From: CAYQOX01 sp964419335 | Lineage (GTDB): Bacteria > Hinthialibacterota > Hinthialibacteria > Hinthialibacterales > Hinthialibacteraceae | DNA length: 64,000 nucleotides | Assembly: GCA_964419335.1 (NCBI GenBank) | Contig: CAYQOX010000027.1 | Span: forward strand, 1 to 64,000 | Direction of reading: 5' to 3' | The notes under the pieces: generated by a model | What the model was told of the DNA's origin: nothing | The model's input: the letters and a program-made list of their open reading frames with translations, nothing else | The model's database searches: none | Made by a program: the position numbers and the translations under genes | Part shown: positions 28,264 to 36,786 of the stretch, piece after piece | Layout: every line of letters starts with the position of its first letter | How positions within the stretch are numbered: the stretch's first letter is position 1

Positions 28264-28540
28264 CGACTTCGCTCCTTACCGCATTTAAATAATTAAAAAA
28301 CAGGCTTTTCACGTATGCGATTTTCTCAAACTCAGCGTGTCTTCCTGTTTTTGATAACGGTGTGTCTCTTCGCCTTTCGCAATGACACTTGTTATTCTTT
28401 TTTGACTGCGAACAATATTTATTAAAAAAATATTATGAGACTACATAGGCTATCAAAGGGGTGTGTGTGAAACAAGGGACGGAAACCCCTTTCTTGCCAG
28501 AATCGGAATGACCACCATGATTCATCCAAACCTCATTCTT
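28264..28540 (-). promoter_or_regulatory. EF-G-like gene leader with terminator-like hairpin
   Basis: Gene-free stretch between the EF-G-like gene and the terminator of the upstream gene. In the EF-G-like mRNA sense it contains AAAAACAGG pairing with CCTGTTTTT (plus coordinates 28344-28352 with 28296-28304). A nested CACG/CGTG stem lies inside (28310-28313/28336-28339), and a T-run ends the outer arm about 32 nt before the start codon, an arrangement like an attenuator. Further upstream is AAAGGGG/CCCCTTT (28455-28461/28486-28492). No protein frame is convincing. Regulation is a hypothesis from base pairing only. Confidence 0.35.
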
Positions 28541-28543
28541 CCC

Positions 28544-28584
28544 AAAAAAATGCCTGCTCCCTCGCAAAGAAGGAACAGGCATTT
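28544..28584 (-). terminator. Rho-independent terminator of the three-repeat secreted protein gene
   Basis: AAATGCCTG (28548-28556) pairs with CAGGCATTT (28576-28584), and three further pairs extend the stem past one mismatch. On the minus strand the stem is followed by a run of seven T. It lies 37 nt past the stop at 28621. Confidence 0.88.
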
Positions 28585-28620
28585 GCATTCTTCAAACCCA
28601 CCTTATGTTTTTGTTAATTT

Positions 28621-30252
28621 TTACTCGATCAAGGATAGAATCGATTCGCGTTGAATCCGTTGGATCGTGAAGTTATCCAGCTCAATTTGCACGAATGCCT
28701 CCGTTGGATTCACCATTTGAATGACTGGATACAGGACCCCATCAGCCGCTTTTCCTATCACCTCGACCCATCCAAAGTGATGTTCATAGCGATGGAGATT
28801 CTTCTGCAATGTCACATCAATCGAACCATCGATCTGCGATTCTGCCATCGTCATAGCCTCCGCGTTTAATCCCCCCAAACCAAATTGAATACCGCCGTGG
28901 TTCGTTCGTACCGCAATCCGCATAAAAGCATAGTCTCGTTCCAATTGGAAAGGCGAGGCATAGAAAAGTACGCCTTCACCTGCATCCAAGCCCACTTTTA
29001 TACCTTGGCCATCAGAAAAAACTTCCTCTCCATCTTCTACCTCAATTTCACTCAGTTTCACTTCTCCCAAGGGATATTCACCCTCAGAACCAGGCGAAAC
29101 CGGTGAAAGAGAGGTCTCCTCAATATCCTCTTCATTAAAAGTATAAACCATAGATCTAGAACTTTCTTGACCACTCTCCTTTTCACGATCACCTACCGGA
29201 AGAGTCCCACTATAATATCGCTCTCCATTTAACGTCCCAATGACCTCATGCAAACCAGCAGGGAAACTTTCTCTCCCCACCAGTTCTCGAAACGGTTCTA
29301 AAACCGGAAGCACCACGGATTCAGTCTGGTAGATCTCAACATCAACCATCAGGTGTTCGGGAATAGAGTCACTGGTATGCAATTCTTTCGACACGATTTT
29401 AAATCCCGACGATGGATAAGTCCCGGTGATATACACTGAGAACGTCTCACCTGCTTGAGGATTTTCCGGCACGATCTCTATATCCGGATCAAACGCTTCA
29501 GGAGGCAGAGGATCTTCAGGGCTCTTAAACTGCAGCGTTTCCCGCAAAAGGGTTTTTCCGTTCACGATCAGGGTTAGATCATGTTTTAATCCGCTGAGGG
29601 TTACGGTTCCCATACGTTCGACAAATGGAGTAATGACCTGCGGCTGCGGCGATTCCGGCCGTTTAATATCGACGGAAACAATCACTTGCTCGGGATACGA
29701 TTCAGCAATGCTAACTTGGGTCGCCTTAAACACATAACCCGGCGTGGGAAATTCACCCGCGAAGTAAATTGTGATTTCTTCTCCTACATAGGGCTCTTCA
29801 GGCTCTATTTTAATACGGGGATTATAGATCAACACCGAGTCTTGATCCTTCTCTTCTGGGATCGTAAAGCGGGTATCCGCCACTTCCTCGCGATTCACAA
29901 ACAAAGAAGCCGTGTAATCTCCCGCTTTTAACGGAGCCACCAGGAGGCGTTCCTCCACCGGCACCAAGACCGTGGCACCAAACTCATCCGTCTTTTCCAC
30001 GGTCATATAGATATTCACCTGATCCGCTTCGACCGTATACGTCACCTCAGAAACTGCGTAATTTGTCTGCGGTAAAAACCCTGTAATCTCAAAAAGTGCA
30101 CTTTTCTCTTTGTATTCAGCATCCACTTTTAACTCAGGCTCATGGATATGAACACCCTTCTCATCCAACCCATCTTGGGCGAGTCCCGTCGAACCGACCA
30201 TCATTAGAAAAAGTAACCCAATGAGTATAATGCGTTTTTCGTTGACCATCAT
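28621..30252 (-). CDS. Secreted protein with three tandem Ig-like repeats, function unknown
   Basis: 543-aa exported protein, started at ATG 30252 (GGAG 10 nt upstream, signal peptide 'IILIGLLFLMMVGSTGLAQ'). It holds three degenerate repeats of about 100 residues. Each opens with a motif like 'P.I.I.PE.P..GE...IY..G.(Y/F)P..G(Y/F)', followed by a 'SIPEHLMVDVEI'-type strand and a final 'V.G....G' strand. Repeats 2 and 3 are the most alike ('IKIEPEEPYVGEEITIYFAG' and 'IEIVPENPQAGETFSVYITG'). The last 170 residues look like a beta-sandwich carbohydrate-binding-type domain ('YAFMRIAVRTNHGGIQFGLG'). I do not recognise a named family. Likely a surface or extracellular binding protein. Confidence 0.7.
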   Translation of the reverse strand: MMVNEKRIILIGLLFLMMVGSTGLAQDGLDEKGVHIHEPELKVDAEYKEKSALFEITGFLPQTNYAVSEVTYTVEADQVNIYMTVEKTDEFGATVLVPVEERLLVAPLKAGDYTASLFVNREEVADTRFTIPEEKDQDSVLIYNPRIKIEPEEPYVGEEITIYFAGEFPTPGYVFKATQVSIAESYPEQVIVSVDIKRPESPQPQVITPFVERMGTVTLSGLKHDLTLIVNGKTLLRETLQFKSPEDPLPPEAFDPDIEIVPENPQAGETFSVYITGTYPSSGFKIVSKELHTSDSIPEHLMVDVEIYQTESVVLPVLEPFRELVGRESFPAGLHEVIGTLNGERYYSGTLPVGDREKESGQESSRSMVYTFNEEDIEETSLSPVSPGSEGEYPLGEVKLSEIEVEDGEEVFSDGQGIKVGLDAGEGVLFYASPFQLERDYAFMRIAVRTNHGGIQFGLGGLNAEAMTMAESQIDGSIDVTLQKNLHRYEHHFGWVEVIGKAADGVLYPVIQMVNPTEAFVQIELDNFTIQRIQRESILSLIE

Positions 30253-30458
30253 AACCGCTTCACTCCAATCTATCGGTTTTGGGGTTTCATAAAAACCCAA
30301 TTTCAATCAGCCTTCACTTAGATATATCCAGATTGGAGGAAAAATATTTCAAAAAATTTATTTTTTTACGCAAAAAAGAACTTCATTGCCCCCACCCAAC
30401 CGCGAGCGACGATAAAATATTGTAATAAATTGATCCAATTACGCCTTCTATGAGCCTA

Positions 30459-31196
30459 TTAAGGAAGTTCCCGAATTTGAATATTTTTAAACTCAATCGG
30501 CGAGCCTTCCGATTCTAAACAAATATAACCCGACGCAGGTTCTGCGTTCCTCCCCCCAGAAACTTCCTCGCCATTGACCCACAGCCGAACTTCACCATTG
30601 ATACATCGAACATAATAGTGATTCCATTCTCCCACCCCTTTGCTAAGATTCTTTCGTGGAAAACTGCGGGATCCATTGGGCGATGTTGGAGGAAAAGGAT
30701 CGAGCTTGGATTTCCCCACCGCAAAAACATCGCCATTGGTTGTAAACCAATCGGGTTTTTTCTCTTGTTGTTCTTCATAACGAGTCGCGTAGCCATGATC
30801 GAGCATTTGAAACTCAATCCCATAACTCGGTAATTTCCCCGGGGGTAAATCCTCAAGCCCTTTCATGGGTGCCCAAGCAAAAAATCCAGAATTCCCGGCG
30901 GATTTTAAATGACGCCATTCAACCATAAATTCAAAATTGGTGTATTCTTTTTTGGAACGCATAACCCCTATGGGCTGACCACTACATAAGAGAATCTCCT
31001 CTTTCCAGGTCCAGGTATCTTCTTCCCCGTTCACCATAACAAAATCATCCTCCCACAGGGATTCCCAACCCGGCTCACTTCCATCAAGACACGCTTTGGG
31101 CAAAGAGATTTCTTCTTCTGTTTGCCCCACATGAAAGAAAACCGAGACGACTATAAAGAAAATCCCAACCGTCCACAAGAAATAATATCGCTTCAT
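30459..31196 (-). CDS. Secreted DUF1080 (3-keto-disaccharide hydrolase-like) protein
   Basis: 245-aa exported protein, started at the ATG at 31196 with GGAGG 7 nt upstream (signal peptide about residues 1-22). The single DUF1080 domain has a concanavalin/LamG-like fold, with 'CLDGSEPGWESLWEDDFVMVNGEEDTW' replaced by the usual pattern of a 'G.W..' opening, then 'NFEFMVEWRHLKSAGNSGFF', 'GIEFQMLDHG' and 'WNHYYVRCINGEVRLWVNGEEV'. DUF1080 proteins include hydrolases of 3-keto-glycosides and are abundant in Planctomycetes-like degraders. With the Gfo/Idh/MocA oxidoreductase at 50.8 kb it could serve a 3-keto route of glycan breakdown, although the genes are far apart. Confidence 0.82.
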   Translation of the reverse strand: MKRYYFLWTVGIFFIVVSVFFHVGQTEEEISLPKACLDGSEPGWESLWEDDFVMVNGEEDTWTWKEEILLCSGQPIGVMRSKKEYTNFEFMVEWRHLKSAGNSGFFAWAPMKGLEDLPPGKLPSYGIEFQMLDHGYATRYEEQQEKKPDWFTTNGDVFAVGKSKLDPFPPTSPNGSRSFPRKNLSKGVGEWNHYYVRCINGEVRLWVNGEEVSGGRNAEPASGYICLESEGSPIEFKNIQIRELP

Positions 31197-31430
31197 CGAA
31201 TACCTCCACAAATCTTTTCTTACCAGCTTCTCGCAATAAAAATCATAGGTATCATACCATATTTCCTCTTACTTGTTCCCCCCTCTTTTTGCGCAATTTC
31301 TTTTTATCTAAGAAAAAAACGAAAGCTTGATCACAAACCCTGGAGACCTGACTCACGGTTTGTTAGACTGGAAATCTCTGTCACTGGAAAACCATTCTAT
31401 AAAAACGAAATAAGAAAAGGAGCCAGCAAA

Positions 31431-33014
31431 ATGAACCAACAGCCAAGCCAATCTTCCAGTTTTGATGATATTTACCTACGCAGTCGTTTCTTCCGCTACC
31501 TTGCCCTCATCGCGGGTCTGCTTGCCTGGACTTTCGATGGAATGGAACAAGGGGTCTATAGTATTATGACCCGCCCCGCCCTTAAAGATTTGATTCCTGG
31601 CATCCAAGAACTGGCCGATCAGCAAAATGAAATCAAAGCAAAAATCGATGAACTGCTTGAAAACGAAGGGGCGAACCAAGAACAAGTCCAAGATTTATTG
31701 CAAGATAAAACTCTTCAACAAATTCTTTCACTAGAGACCGAACATGTCGAAGAACAGCAATCCATCCAAGAACTAACCCACCAGTTCGAAGAAGAACAAG
31801 AAGCCGATGTCGAGCAACTCACCCTCCTTCGCGAGAACGTCTCAACCATCCTTCGAAAAGTGGTCGACGGTCCGGTGGGCAATCTCTTCGGCTGGTCTTT
31901 AGCCATGTGGTTATGGGGGGCAGCCTGTGGAGGGGTGATCTTTGGACGCTTGGGAGACCGTTATGGACGTGTGCGAGGGCTGATTTTCGCCGTTATTGTG
32001 TATTCCGGGTTTACTGGCCTCTCCGCCCTTTCCACGCATTGGTCTCACCTGATTCTCTGCCGATTTGTTGGGGCTATTGGGCTTGGAGGGGCTTGGCCAC
32101 TGAGTGTCGCCCTTATCGTCGAAACCTGGCCGGATAAATATCGCGCTGTTCTCGCCGGTCTTATGGGAATGGCAGCCAATATCGGCTACTTTATCGCCGC
32201 GAAATATTCCGGCTTTATGGGTGCCGCCGGATATAATTGGCGATGGGTCATTGGTATGGGCTGCTTCATTGGCTTGAGTAGTTTAGTTTTCATCGTTTTT
32301 ACCCCCGAGCCGGGCAAATGGCGACAATCTCGCCTGAAGAAACAACACTCCTCACTCGGCGACTTGTTCCACAAACAGTACATTCGTTCCACCATCGTCG
32401 GCAGCCTGCTGTCGACCATCGCCTTGTTAGGAACTTGGGGCTCCTTCTTATGGCTAGCCACCTATGTCGACCAGATTTCCGAAGGAACGAAATTCGCCGA
32501 TACCGCCCGCTCCTCCATTGCTGAATGGCAATCCTATGGGCAAATCGTGGGTGGCTTTCTTGGTGGTTTGCTAGCAGGCTGGATGGGAAACAAAAAATCT
32601 TGGATCTTCCTCTGCATCACCGCCTGGGCTTCCGTCTTCTCCCTCTTCTACTTCAATGAAGTCTTTGGCTATCAGATGATGTTCATGGGCACATTTGCCG
32701 GCCTCTTTGTTACCGCTTACTTTGGCTGGCTGCCCAAATACCTTCCTGAACTCTTCCCCACACGTATTCGCGCTACCGGCCAAGGCTTTTGCTTTAATAT
32801 TGGCCGGGTTCTGGCCGGTCTTGGCGTTTTAGGTACAGGATGGCTCGTCGATGCCTTTGGTGGCGAATTTCAAAAAGGCGCGATGACCATGTGCTCCATC
32901 TACCTCGTGGGCTTGATCGTTATTCTCTTCGCTCCAGACACCAAAGGGAAGATGATCTCCGATGAAGACGATGAACGAATGATGCAGGCAGAAGGGAAAG
33001 GCCAAGAAGCCTAA
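31431..33014 (+). CDS. MFS sugar-type transporter with a large periplasmic coiled-coil insertion
   Basis: 527-aa permease from ATG 31431, preceded by AAAAGGAG. A long upstream open extension from 31122 overlaps the divergent DUF1080 gene and is rejected. The MFS signature 'GRLGDRYGRVRG' is at residues 172-183, after helix 2, and the rest follows the sugar-porter or aromatic-acid pattern with 12 helices. Unusually, helix 1 (about 22-46) and helix 2 (about 152-170) are separated by about 95 residues that are almost entirely Gln/Glu/Leu coiled coil (residues 58-143), predicted to lie in the periplasm. Most MFS proteins have fewer than 40 residues in this loop. Substrate unknown. Confidence 0.87.
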   Translation: MNQQPSQSSSFDDIYLRSRFFRYLALIAGLLAWTFDGMEQGVYSIMTRPALKDLIPGIQELADQQNEIKAKIDELLENEGANQEQVQDLLQDKTLQQILSLETEHVEEQQSIQELTHQFEEEQEADVEQLTLLRENVSTILRKVVDGPVGNLFGWSLAMWLWGAACGGVIFGRLGDRYGRVRGLIFAVIVYSGFTGLSALSTHWSHLILCRFVGAIGLGGAWPLSVALIVETWPDKYRAVLAGLMGMAANIGYFIAAKYSGFMGAAGYNWRWVIGMGCFIGLSSLVFIVFTPEPGKWRQSRLKKQHSSLGDLFHKQYIRSTIVGSLLSTIALLGTWGSFLWLATYVDQISEGTKFADTARSSIAEWQSYGQIVGGFLGGLLAGWMGNKKSWIFLCITAWASVFSLFYFNEVFGYQMMFMGTFAGLFVTAYFGWLPKYLPELFPTRIRATGQGFCFNIGRVLAGLGVLGTGWLVDAFGGEFQKGAMTMCSIYLVGLIVILFAPDTKGKMISDEDDERMMQAEGKGQEA

Positions 33015-33043
33015 ATCGATCCCCAGTAATATTCGTTTATGCC

Positions 33044-33073
33044 AAGAGGGCGTAAATTCTACGCCCTCTTTTT
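33044..33073 (+). terminator. Rho-independent terminator after the coiled-coil MFS gene
   Basis: Perfect 11-bp stem AAGAGGGCGTA (33044-33054) with TACGCCCTCTT (33060-33070), loop AATTC, continuing into T residues. Located 30 nt after the stop. Confidence 0.92.
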
Positions 33074-33160
33074 ACTTGTTCTCAATAATACAAATCCATA
33101 AAGCCTGCCATCTTCTCACACTTGAGTCGGCAGGCAATGTTTACAGATTGATCTCTTCTA

Positions 33161-33520
33161 CTACTGGAAAAGCGCTTGAACTAAGCCGATTTGGAAGGAT
33201 TGTCCATCTTTTAATGAAAATAGAATAAGAAACCCAAAAAAGAAAACCACCGTCAACAAAAGCACCGTCATCACTTTTCGCGCTGTCTTTCGTTCTTTCT
33301 TTCGATACCGTTTCGCGTGTTCAATCAAAGGCTCTACATGATAATCCTCTTCTTTAGGAATAGGCAGGTTTAATAGTTCACGCGGAATTCGTTGCATGGA
33401 TAATGGCGGTACATGACCTGCACGAAACGCCTGCAGCCTCCACAACAAATAGGGATTCCTCGACGCCATTAAATAGGCTTCTCTTCTTTGCTCTTCATTT
33501 AAATGATACAAAGAACCCAT
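33161..33520 (-). CDS. Small hypothetical membrane protein
   Basis: 119-aa protein from the ATG at 33520 with GGAGAGGGG just upstream. The first 80 residues are charged and soluble-looking ('NEEQRREAYLMASRNPYLLW', a basic Lys/Arg stretch at about 78-90). One transmembrane helix follows (about 92-108, 'VLLLTVVFFFGFLILF') and then a 12-residue tail. The topology is like a tail-anchored inner membrane protein with its soluble part in the cytoplasm. I recognise no family. A GCCTGCC/GGCAGGC inverted repeat (33103-33109/33129-33135) downstream may be its terminator, though the T-run is poor. Confidence 0.6.
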   Translation of the reverse strand: MGSLYHLNEEQRREAYLMASRNPYLLWRLQAFRAGHVPPLSMQRIPRELLNLPIPKEEDYHVEPLIEHAKRYRKKERKTARKVMTVLLLTVVFFFGFLILFSLKDGQSFQIGLVQALFQ

Positions 33521-33579
33521 AATTTCCCCTCTCCTTGGAAAATACAAGACCGTCCCTCATACGCCTCTTGACCATGACC

Positions 33580-33613
33580 ATGTCGGAGAAAACCTCCGTG
33601 TTTTCCCCGACAT
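33580..33613. repeat. Strong inverted repeat (hairpin) in gene-free DNA
   Basis: ATGTCGG-A-GAAAAC (33580-33593) pairs with GTTTTC-C-CCGACAT (33600-33613) around a CTCCGT loop: 13 pairs with one A/C mismatch. It has no T-run, so it is not a terminator. It lies in the 375-nt divergent gap between the small membrane protein and hemW (33521-33895), which contains no convincing protein frame. Confidence 0.55.
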
Positions 33614-33678
33614 ACATCGCCGGCGACCAGCAAAATCTTTCTCCAGCCCAACATTCATCTTGATTCATAAAATGCCTA

Positions 33679-33766
33679 GATGGCTCCGCATCTTTCCTGG
33701 TTACACTTCAGGCAAAAGAGAAAGACACGGAGCCATCCATCCTGTCTCGCACCTGAAAGCCTGAAG
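33679..33766. ncRNA. Candidate structured RNA with possible pseudoknot
   Basis: GATGGCTCCG (33679-33688) pairs perfectly with CGGAGCCATC (33728-33737). Inside, TCTTTC (33691-33696) can pair with GAAAGA (33720-33725) across a CA/CA internal loop. The apical loop holds CTTCAGGC (33706-33713), which is the exact complement of GCCTGAAG at 33759-33766 outside the hairpin, an H-type pseudoknot layout. An alternative inner fold (CCTG/CAGG) competes. All pairs are Watson-Crick, so the strand is undetermined. It could be a riboswitch-like leader of hemW (about 150 nt downstream), a small RNA, or a protein-binding site. Confidence 0.3.
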
Positions 33767-33916
33767 CGTTTCCAGAATGAACAACACTTCCCTTTCATGC
33801 AACATGCGTACCAATCCCCTTCCCTTTTCTAATTTACTTGCAACAATCAACTTGTAGAATTCTTCTCTAAGCGCTTCTCTTCAAAACAAAGTCCATTGGG
33901 AGGTATTTTTTTCCTC

Positions 33917-35170
33917 TTGACGACCCATACTATACAAAAAATTCCAAATCCGGTTTCCACCCCCCCACCCCGTGGAGCCGTAACCCAAGAGGTTGGGCTC
34001 TACATTCATATCCCTTTCTGCGAGAAAAAATGCGATTACTGTGCCTTTGTCTCTACTCCCCCTGAATCTCAAGAAATCATGGATCGCTATGTCGAGGCGA
34101 TATTACAACACCTCAGAACTGGTTATTGTTTACTCCACCCTCGCCCCCTTGGATCCATCTTTTTTGGCGGCGGCACCCCCACGCTTCTGGGCGCAAAGCG
34201 TCTCATCCGCATTCTTCATCACATACGCACTCATGTCGACCTGACTCCCCATTGTGAGATCACCCTCGAAGCCAACCCCGAAAGCCTCTCCCCGGAACGA
34301 ATCCACGCCCTCCGCGAATATGGCGTCAATCGTATCAGCCTTGGAGCGCAATCCTTCCACCCCCAAGAATTACAAACGCTTGGCCGCCTTCATTCCCCCG
34401 AACAAATTTACCAGGCAATCGATAGCATTCACCTTGCAGGAATCGAGAATCTTAACCTCGATCTCATCTTCGCAATCCCAGGACAAACCACATCCTCCTG
34501 GCAATCCAACCTCGAAACCGCCCTGAACTGCCGACCCACTCATCTTTCCACCTATGGCTTAACCTACGAAGAAGGAACCCTTCTCTCCCAACACCTGCAA
34601 AACCACCACATTACCCCAGTGCTGGAAGAAGACTATATTGAGATGTATGATATATTTTTGAATCAAATACAAGACGCCGGTTGGAAGCATTACGAAATCT
34701 CGAACGCTTGCCTTCCAGAACATGAATGCCGCCATAACCTTTTATACTGGAACCAACAGAACTACTTGGCAGTGGGAGTTTCTGCCCATGGTTTCATCCA
34801 GGGAGTGCGCTACGGACTCATACCAAACATCAATCGCTATAGGGAGGCACTGCTACAAAAACCAGCTAAGACTTTTTTCGCACCTGAATGCATATCAGAA
34901 ATAAGCCGGCCTTCAACGCTTGAAATCGCTTCCGATACCATGATGGTTGGCTTACGAAAAAGAAAAGGAATCGACCTTGAGGCTTTCCACACTCGCTTTG
35001 GCTTTTCCCCTGAAGACCTATGGGGCTCGACCATCGAACATCTCCTTAATCGGGGCTGGCTGGAATATCTCGATCACCATCTTCGTCTTACAAAAATCTC
35101 CTTACTCTTCAGTAACGAGGTTTTTGAATACTTTTTGGAACCGGATCAATCATCCTATCCCATGAGATGA
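33917..35170 (+). CDS. hemW: HemW-type radical SAM protein (heme chaperone)
   Basis: About 417-aa radical SAM protein. The CxxxCxxC cluster is in 'HIPFCEKKCDYCAF', followed by 'SIFFGGGTPTLL', 'EITLEANPESL', 'NRISLGAQSF' and 'NLDLIFAIPGQT'. The HemW-specific 'HNLLYW' motif is present and separates it from true coproporphyrinogen dehydrogenase HemN. HemW is thought to deliver heme to respiratory enzymes. The start is uncertain: TTG 33917 lies 13 nt after GGGAGG, while the frame is open back to TTG 33896 with no ribosome site. No ATG precedes the conserved domain. First gene of a plus-strand group with the signal peptidases. Confidence 0.9.
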   Translation: MTTHTIQKIPNPVSTPPPRGAVTQEVGLYIHIPFCEKKCDYCAFVSTPPESQEIMDRYVEAILQHLRTGYCLLHPRPLGSIFFGGGTPTLLGAKRLIRILHHIRTHVDLTPHCEITLEANPESLSPERIHALREYGVNRISLGAQSFHPQELQTLGRLHSPEQIYQAIDSIHLAGIENLNLDLIFAIPGQTTSSWQSNLETALNCRPTHLSTYGLTYEEGTLLSQHLQNHHITPVLEEDYIEMYDIFLNQIQDAGWKHYEISNACLPEHECRHNLLYWNQQNYLAVGVSAHGFIQGVRYGLIPNINRYREALLQKPAKTFFAPECISEISRPSTLEIASDTMMVGLRKRKGIDLEAFHTRFGFSPEDLWGSTIEHLLNRGWLEYLDHHLRLTKISLLFSNEVFEYFLEPDQSSYPMR

Positions 35171-35392
35171 CTAAAACCATCAAATAAGTCCAACAGGGTG
35201 CACTTCGCGAGATTCATAATATAATCTATTCTATCTATTACTTTTGTTCTTCGGTCAAAATCTTTTGATTCACGTGGTACACTCATACGCATCCGCAGAG
35301 TAAACCAATAAAAGAAACCACCGAACCATACATACCACGGTATGTACTTTTGCCAAAAATTCATTATGATCTAAAGTTTAAAGGAAGCAACG

Positions 35393-36109
35393 ATGAGACG
35401 CCTTTACATCATTCTCGCTGAAAAATTGCTTTACTTTCCTTGGGGACGAGGGATTGTTAACCATATTCGTAGACACCCCCGGATTTACGAAAACCTGGAA
35501 GCGATCTATACCGCCTTAATTCTATTCTTGCTCATCAAAACCTTCATCATCGAAGGCTTTAAAATCCCCTCCAGCTCCATGTGCAATACGCTCCAAGAAT
35601 ATGATCGCATCTTTGTCATGAAATTCATCTATCAATTCCAACCCATTCAACCGGGGGATATCGTGGTTTTTCGAACAAAAGGCATCCCAGAGATCGAATC
35701 TCCCGAGAAAAAATATTACATCAAACGGGTTATCGGAACTCCTGGAGACCATATTACAATTGGCCATGATGGACATATCTACCGAAACGGGGAATTATTA
35801 GATAAGCCTGAATTCTTCCTTCAAAACCGTTATGTCACCATCCCCAACAATGGAAATCAGCGTGAATTCAATGTTCCCGAAGGAGAATACTTCGTGTTGG
35901 GTGACAACAGTTCTAACAGTTTCGATAGCCGTGCATGGGGCACTATACCCCGGGAGAACATTGTAGGCAAAGCCTTTTTCCGCTACTATCCGCTCTCTCG
36001 TATAGGACTAATTTATGGTGACCCGATCAATCCAATCACAGCCGATGAGGTTTCTATCTTCCCTTTTTCTAAGAGAGTACCAACACTTCCATTATCAAAA
36101 TCGGGATAA
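35393..36109 (+). CDS. lepB: Signal peptidase I, copy 1
   Basis: 238-aa membrane protease that removes Sec and Tat signal peptides. One N-terminal transmembrane helix (about 37-54) precedes the catalytic Ser62 in 'IPSSSM' and the general base Lys111 in 'YYIKRVIGTPGD'. The conserved box 'GDNSSNSFDSRAWG' closes the catalytic core. AAGGA precedes ATG 35393. It is followed after 9 nt by a close paralogue, so both are probably expressed together. The C-terminal 25 residues are not shared with the second copy. Confidence 0.95.
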   Translation: MRRLYIILAEKLLYFPWGRGIVNHIRRHPRIYENLEAIYTALILFLLIKTFIIEGFKIPSSSMCNTLQEYDRIFVMKFIYQFQPIQPGDIVVFRTKGIPEIESPEKKYYIKRVIGTPGDHITIGHDGHIYRNGELLDKPEFFLQNRYVTIPNNGNQREFNVPEGEYFVLGDNSSNSFDSRAWGTIPRENIVGKAFFRYYPLSRIGLIYGDPINPITADEVSIFPFSKRVPTLPLSKSG

Positions 36110-36118
36110 ACAAATATT

Positions 36119-36775
36119 ATGGTCATGAGATTATTGTATGTACAATTGGCTAGCAAACTCATGTACTTCTCCTTTGGACGTAGGATCGTCAAACATATTC
36201 ACCGTAACCAACGAACATACGAAAATGGTGAAGCCTTTTATCTTGCAATCATTATTGTCCTCTTAGTTCAAACATTCATCCTCGAGGCCTACAGCATTCC
36301 CTCCTCTTCTATGATGAACACCTTACAAAAAGGCGATCGCATTTTTGTCGTTAAATGCATCTATTGGTTCAAACCCATCGATCCAGGCGATGTTGTTGTT
36401 TTTCGCACCAACGACATCGAAGAAATCGATAAACCCGGTAAAGAATATTACATTAAACGAGTCGTGGGACTCCCGGGAGACCAAATTCGAATTGGCCATG
36501 ACTACCATCTTTATCGGAATGAGGATCCTCTAACCGATCCGCCTTTCTTCTTTCAAAACCGGTATGTACCTTCCAACTCCAACCGCGAACGCCAATTTGA
36601 AGTGCCCGAGGGTCATATTTTCGTCTTCGGCGACAACAGCGCCAACAGCTATGACAGTCGGGCTTGGGGAGGCGTCCCCCTCGAAAACATCGTCGGCCAA
36701 GCAGTCTTTCGTTATTGGCCCCCTGCCCGCATAGGCTTCCTTCAAGGCGTATCCGTTGATCCCCTTACCCCCTAG
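36119..36775 (+). CDS. lepB: Signal peptidase I, copy 2 (tandem paralogue)
   Basis: 218-aa paralogue of the preceding protein with the same layout: helix about 40-57, catalytic Ser64 in 'IPSSSM', Lys113 in 'YYIKRVVGLPGD', and 'GDNSANSYDSRAWG'. Both copies keep every catalytic residue, so neither looks like a decayed duplicate. They share long identical stretches around the catalytic boxes and the 'FQNRYV' loop but differ in the N-terminal arm and tail, consistent with an old tandem duplication and different substrate preferences. ATG 36119 or the ATG two codons later could be used. CoaX starts 11 nt downstream. Confidence 0.94.
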   Translation: MVMRLLYVQLASKLMYFSFGRRIVKHIHRNQRTYENGEAFYLAIIIVLLVQTFILEAYSIPSSSMMNTLQKGDRIFVVKCIYWFKPIDPGDVVVFRTNDIEEIDKPGKEYYIKRVVGLPGDQIRIGHDYHLYRNEDPLTDPPFFFQNRYVPSNSNRERQFEVPEGHIFVFGDNSANSYDSRAWGGVPLENIVGQAVFRYWPPARIGFLQGVSVDPLTP

Positions 36776-36786
36776 GAGAATTCCTC

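Noticed and set aside
31122..31430. 103-residue N-terminal extension of the coiled-coil MFS protein
   Set aside because: Overlaps the divergent DUF1080 gene; the ribosome site fits ATG 31431 and helix 1 begins after it.
35155..35364. 69-codon minus-strand frame with a hydrophobic N-terminus in the hemW-lepB gap
   Set aside because: No ribosome site, overlaps the end of hemW, and no family resemblance; kept as unproven.
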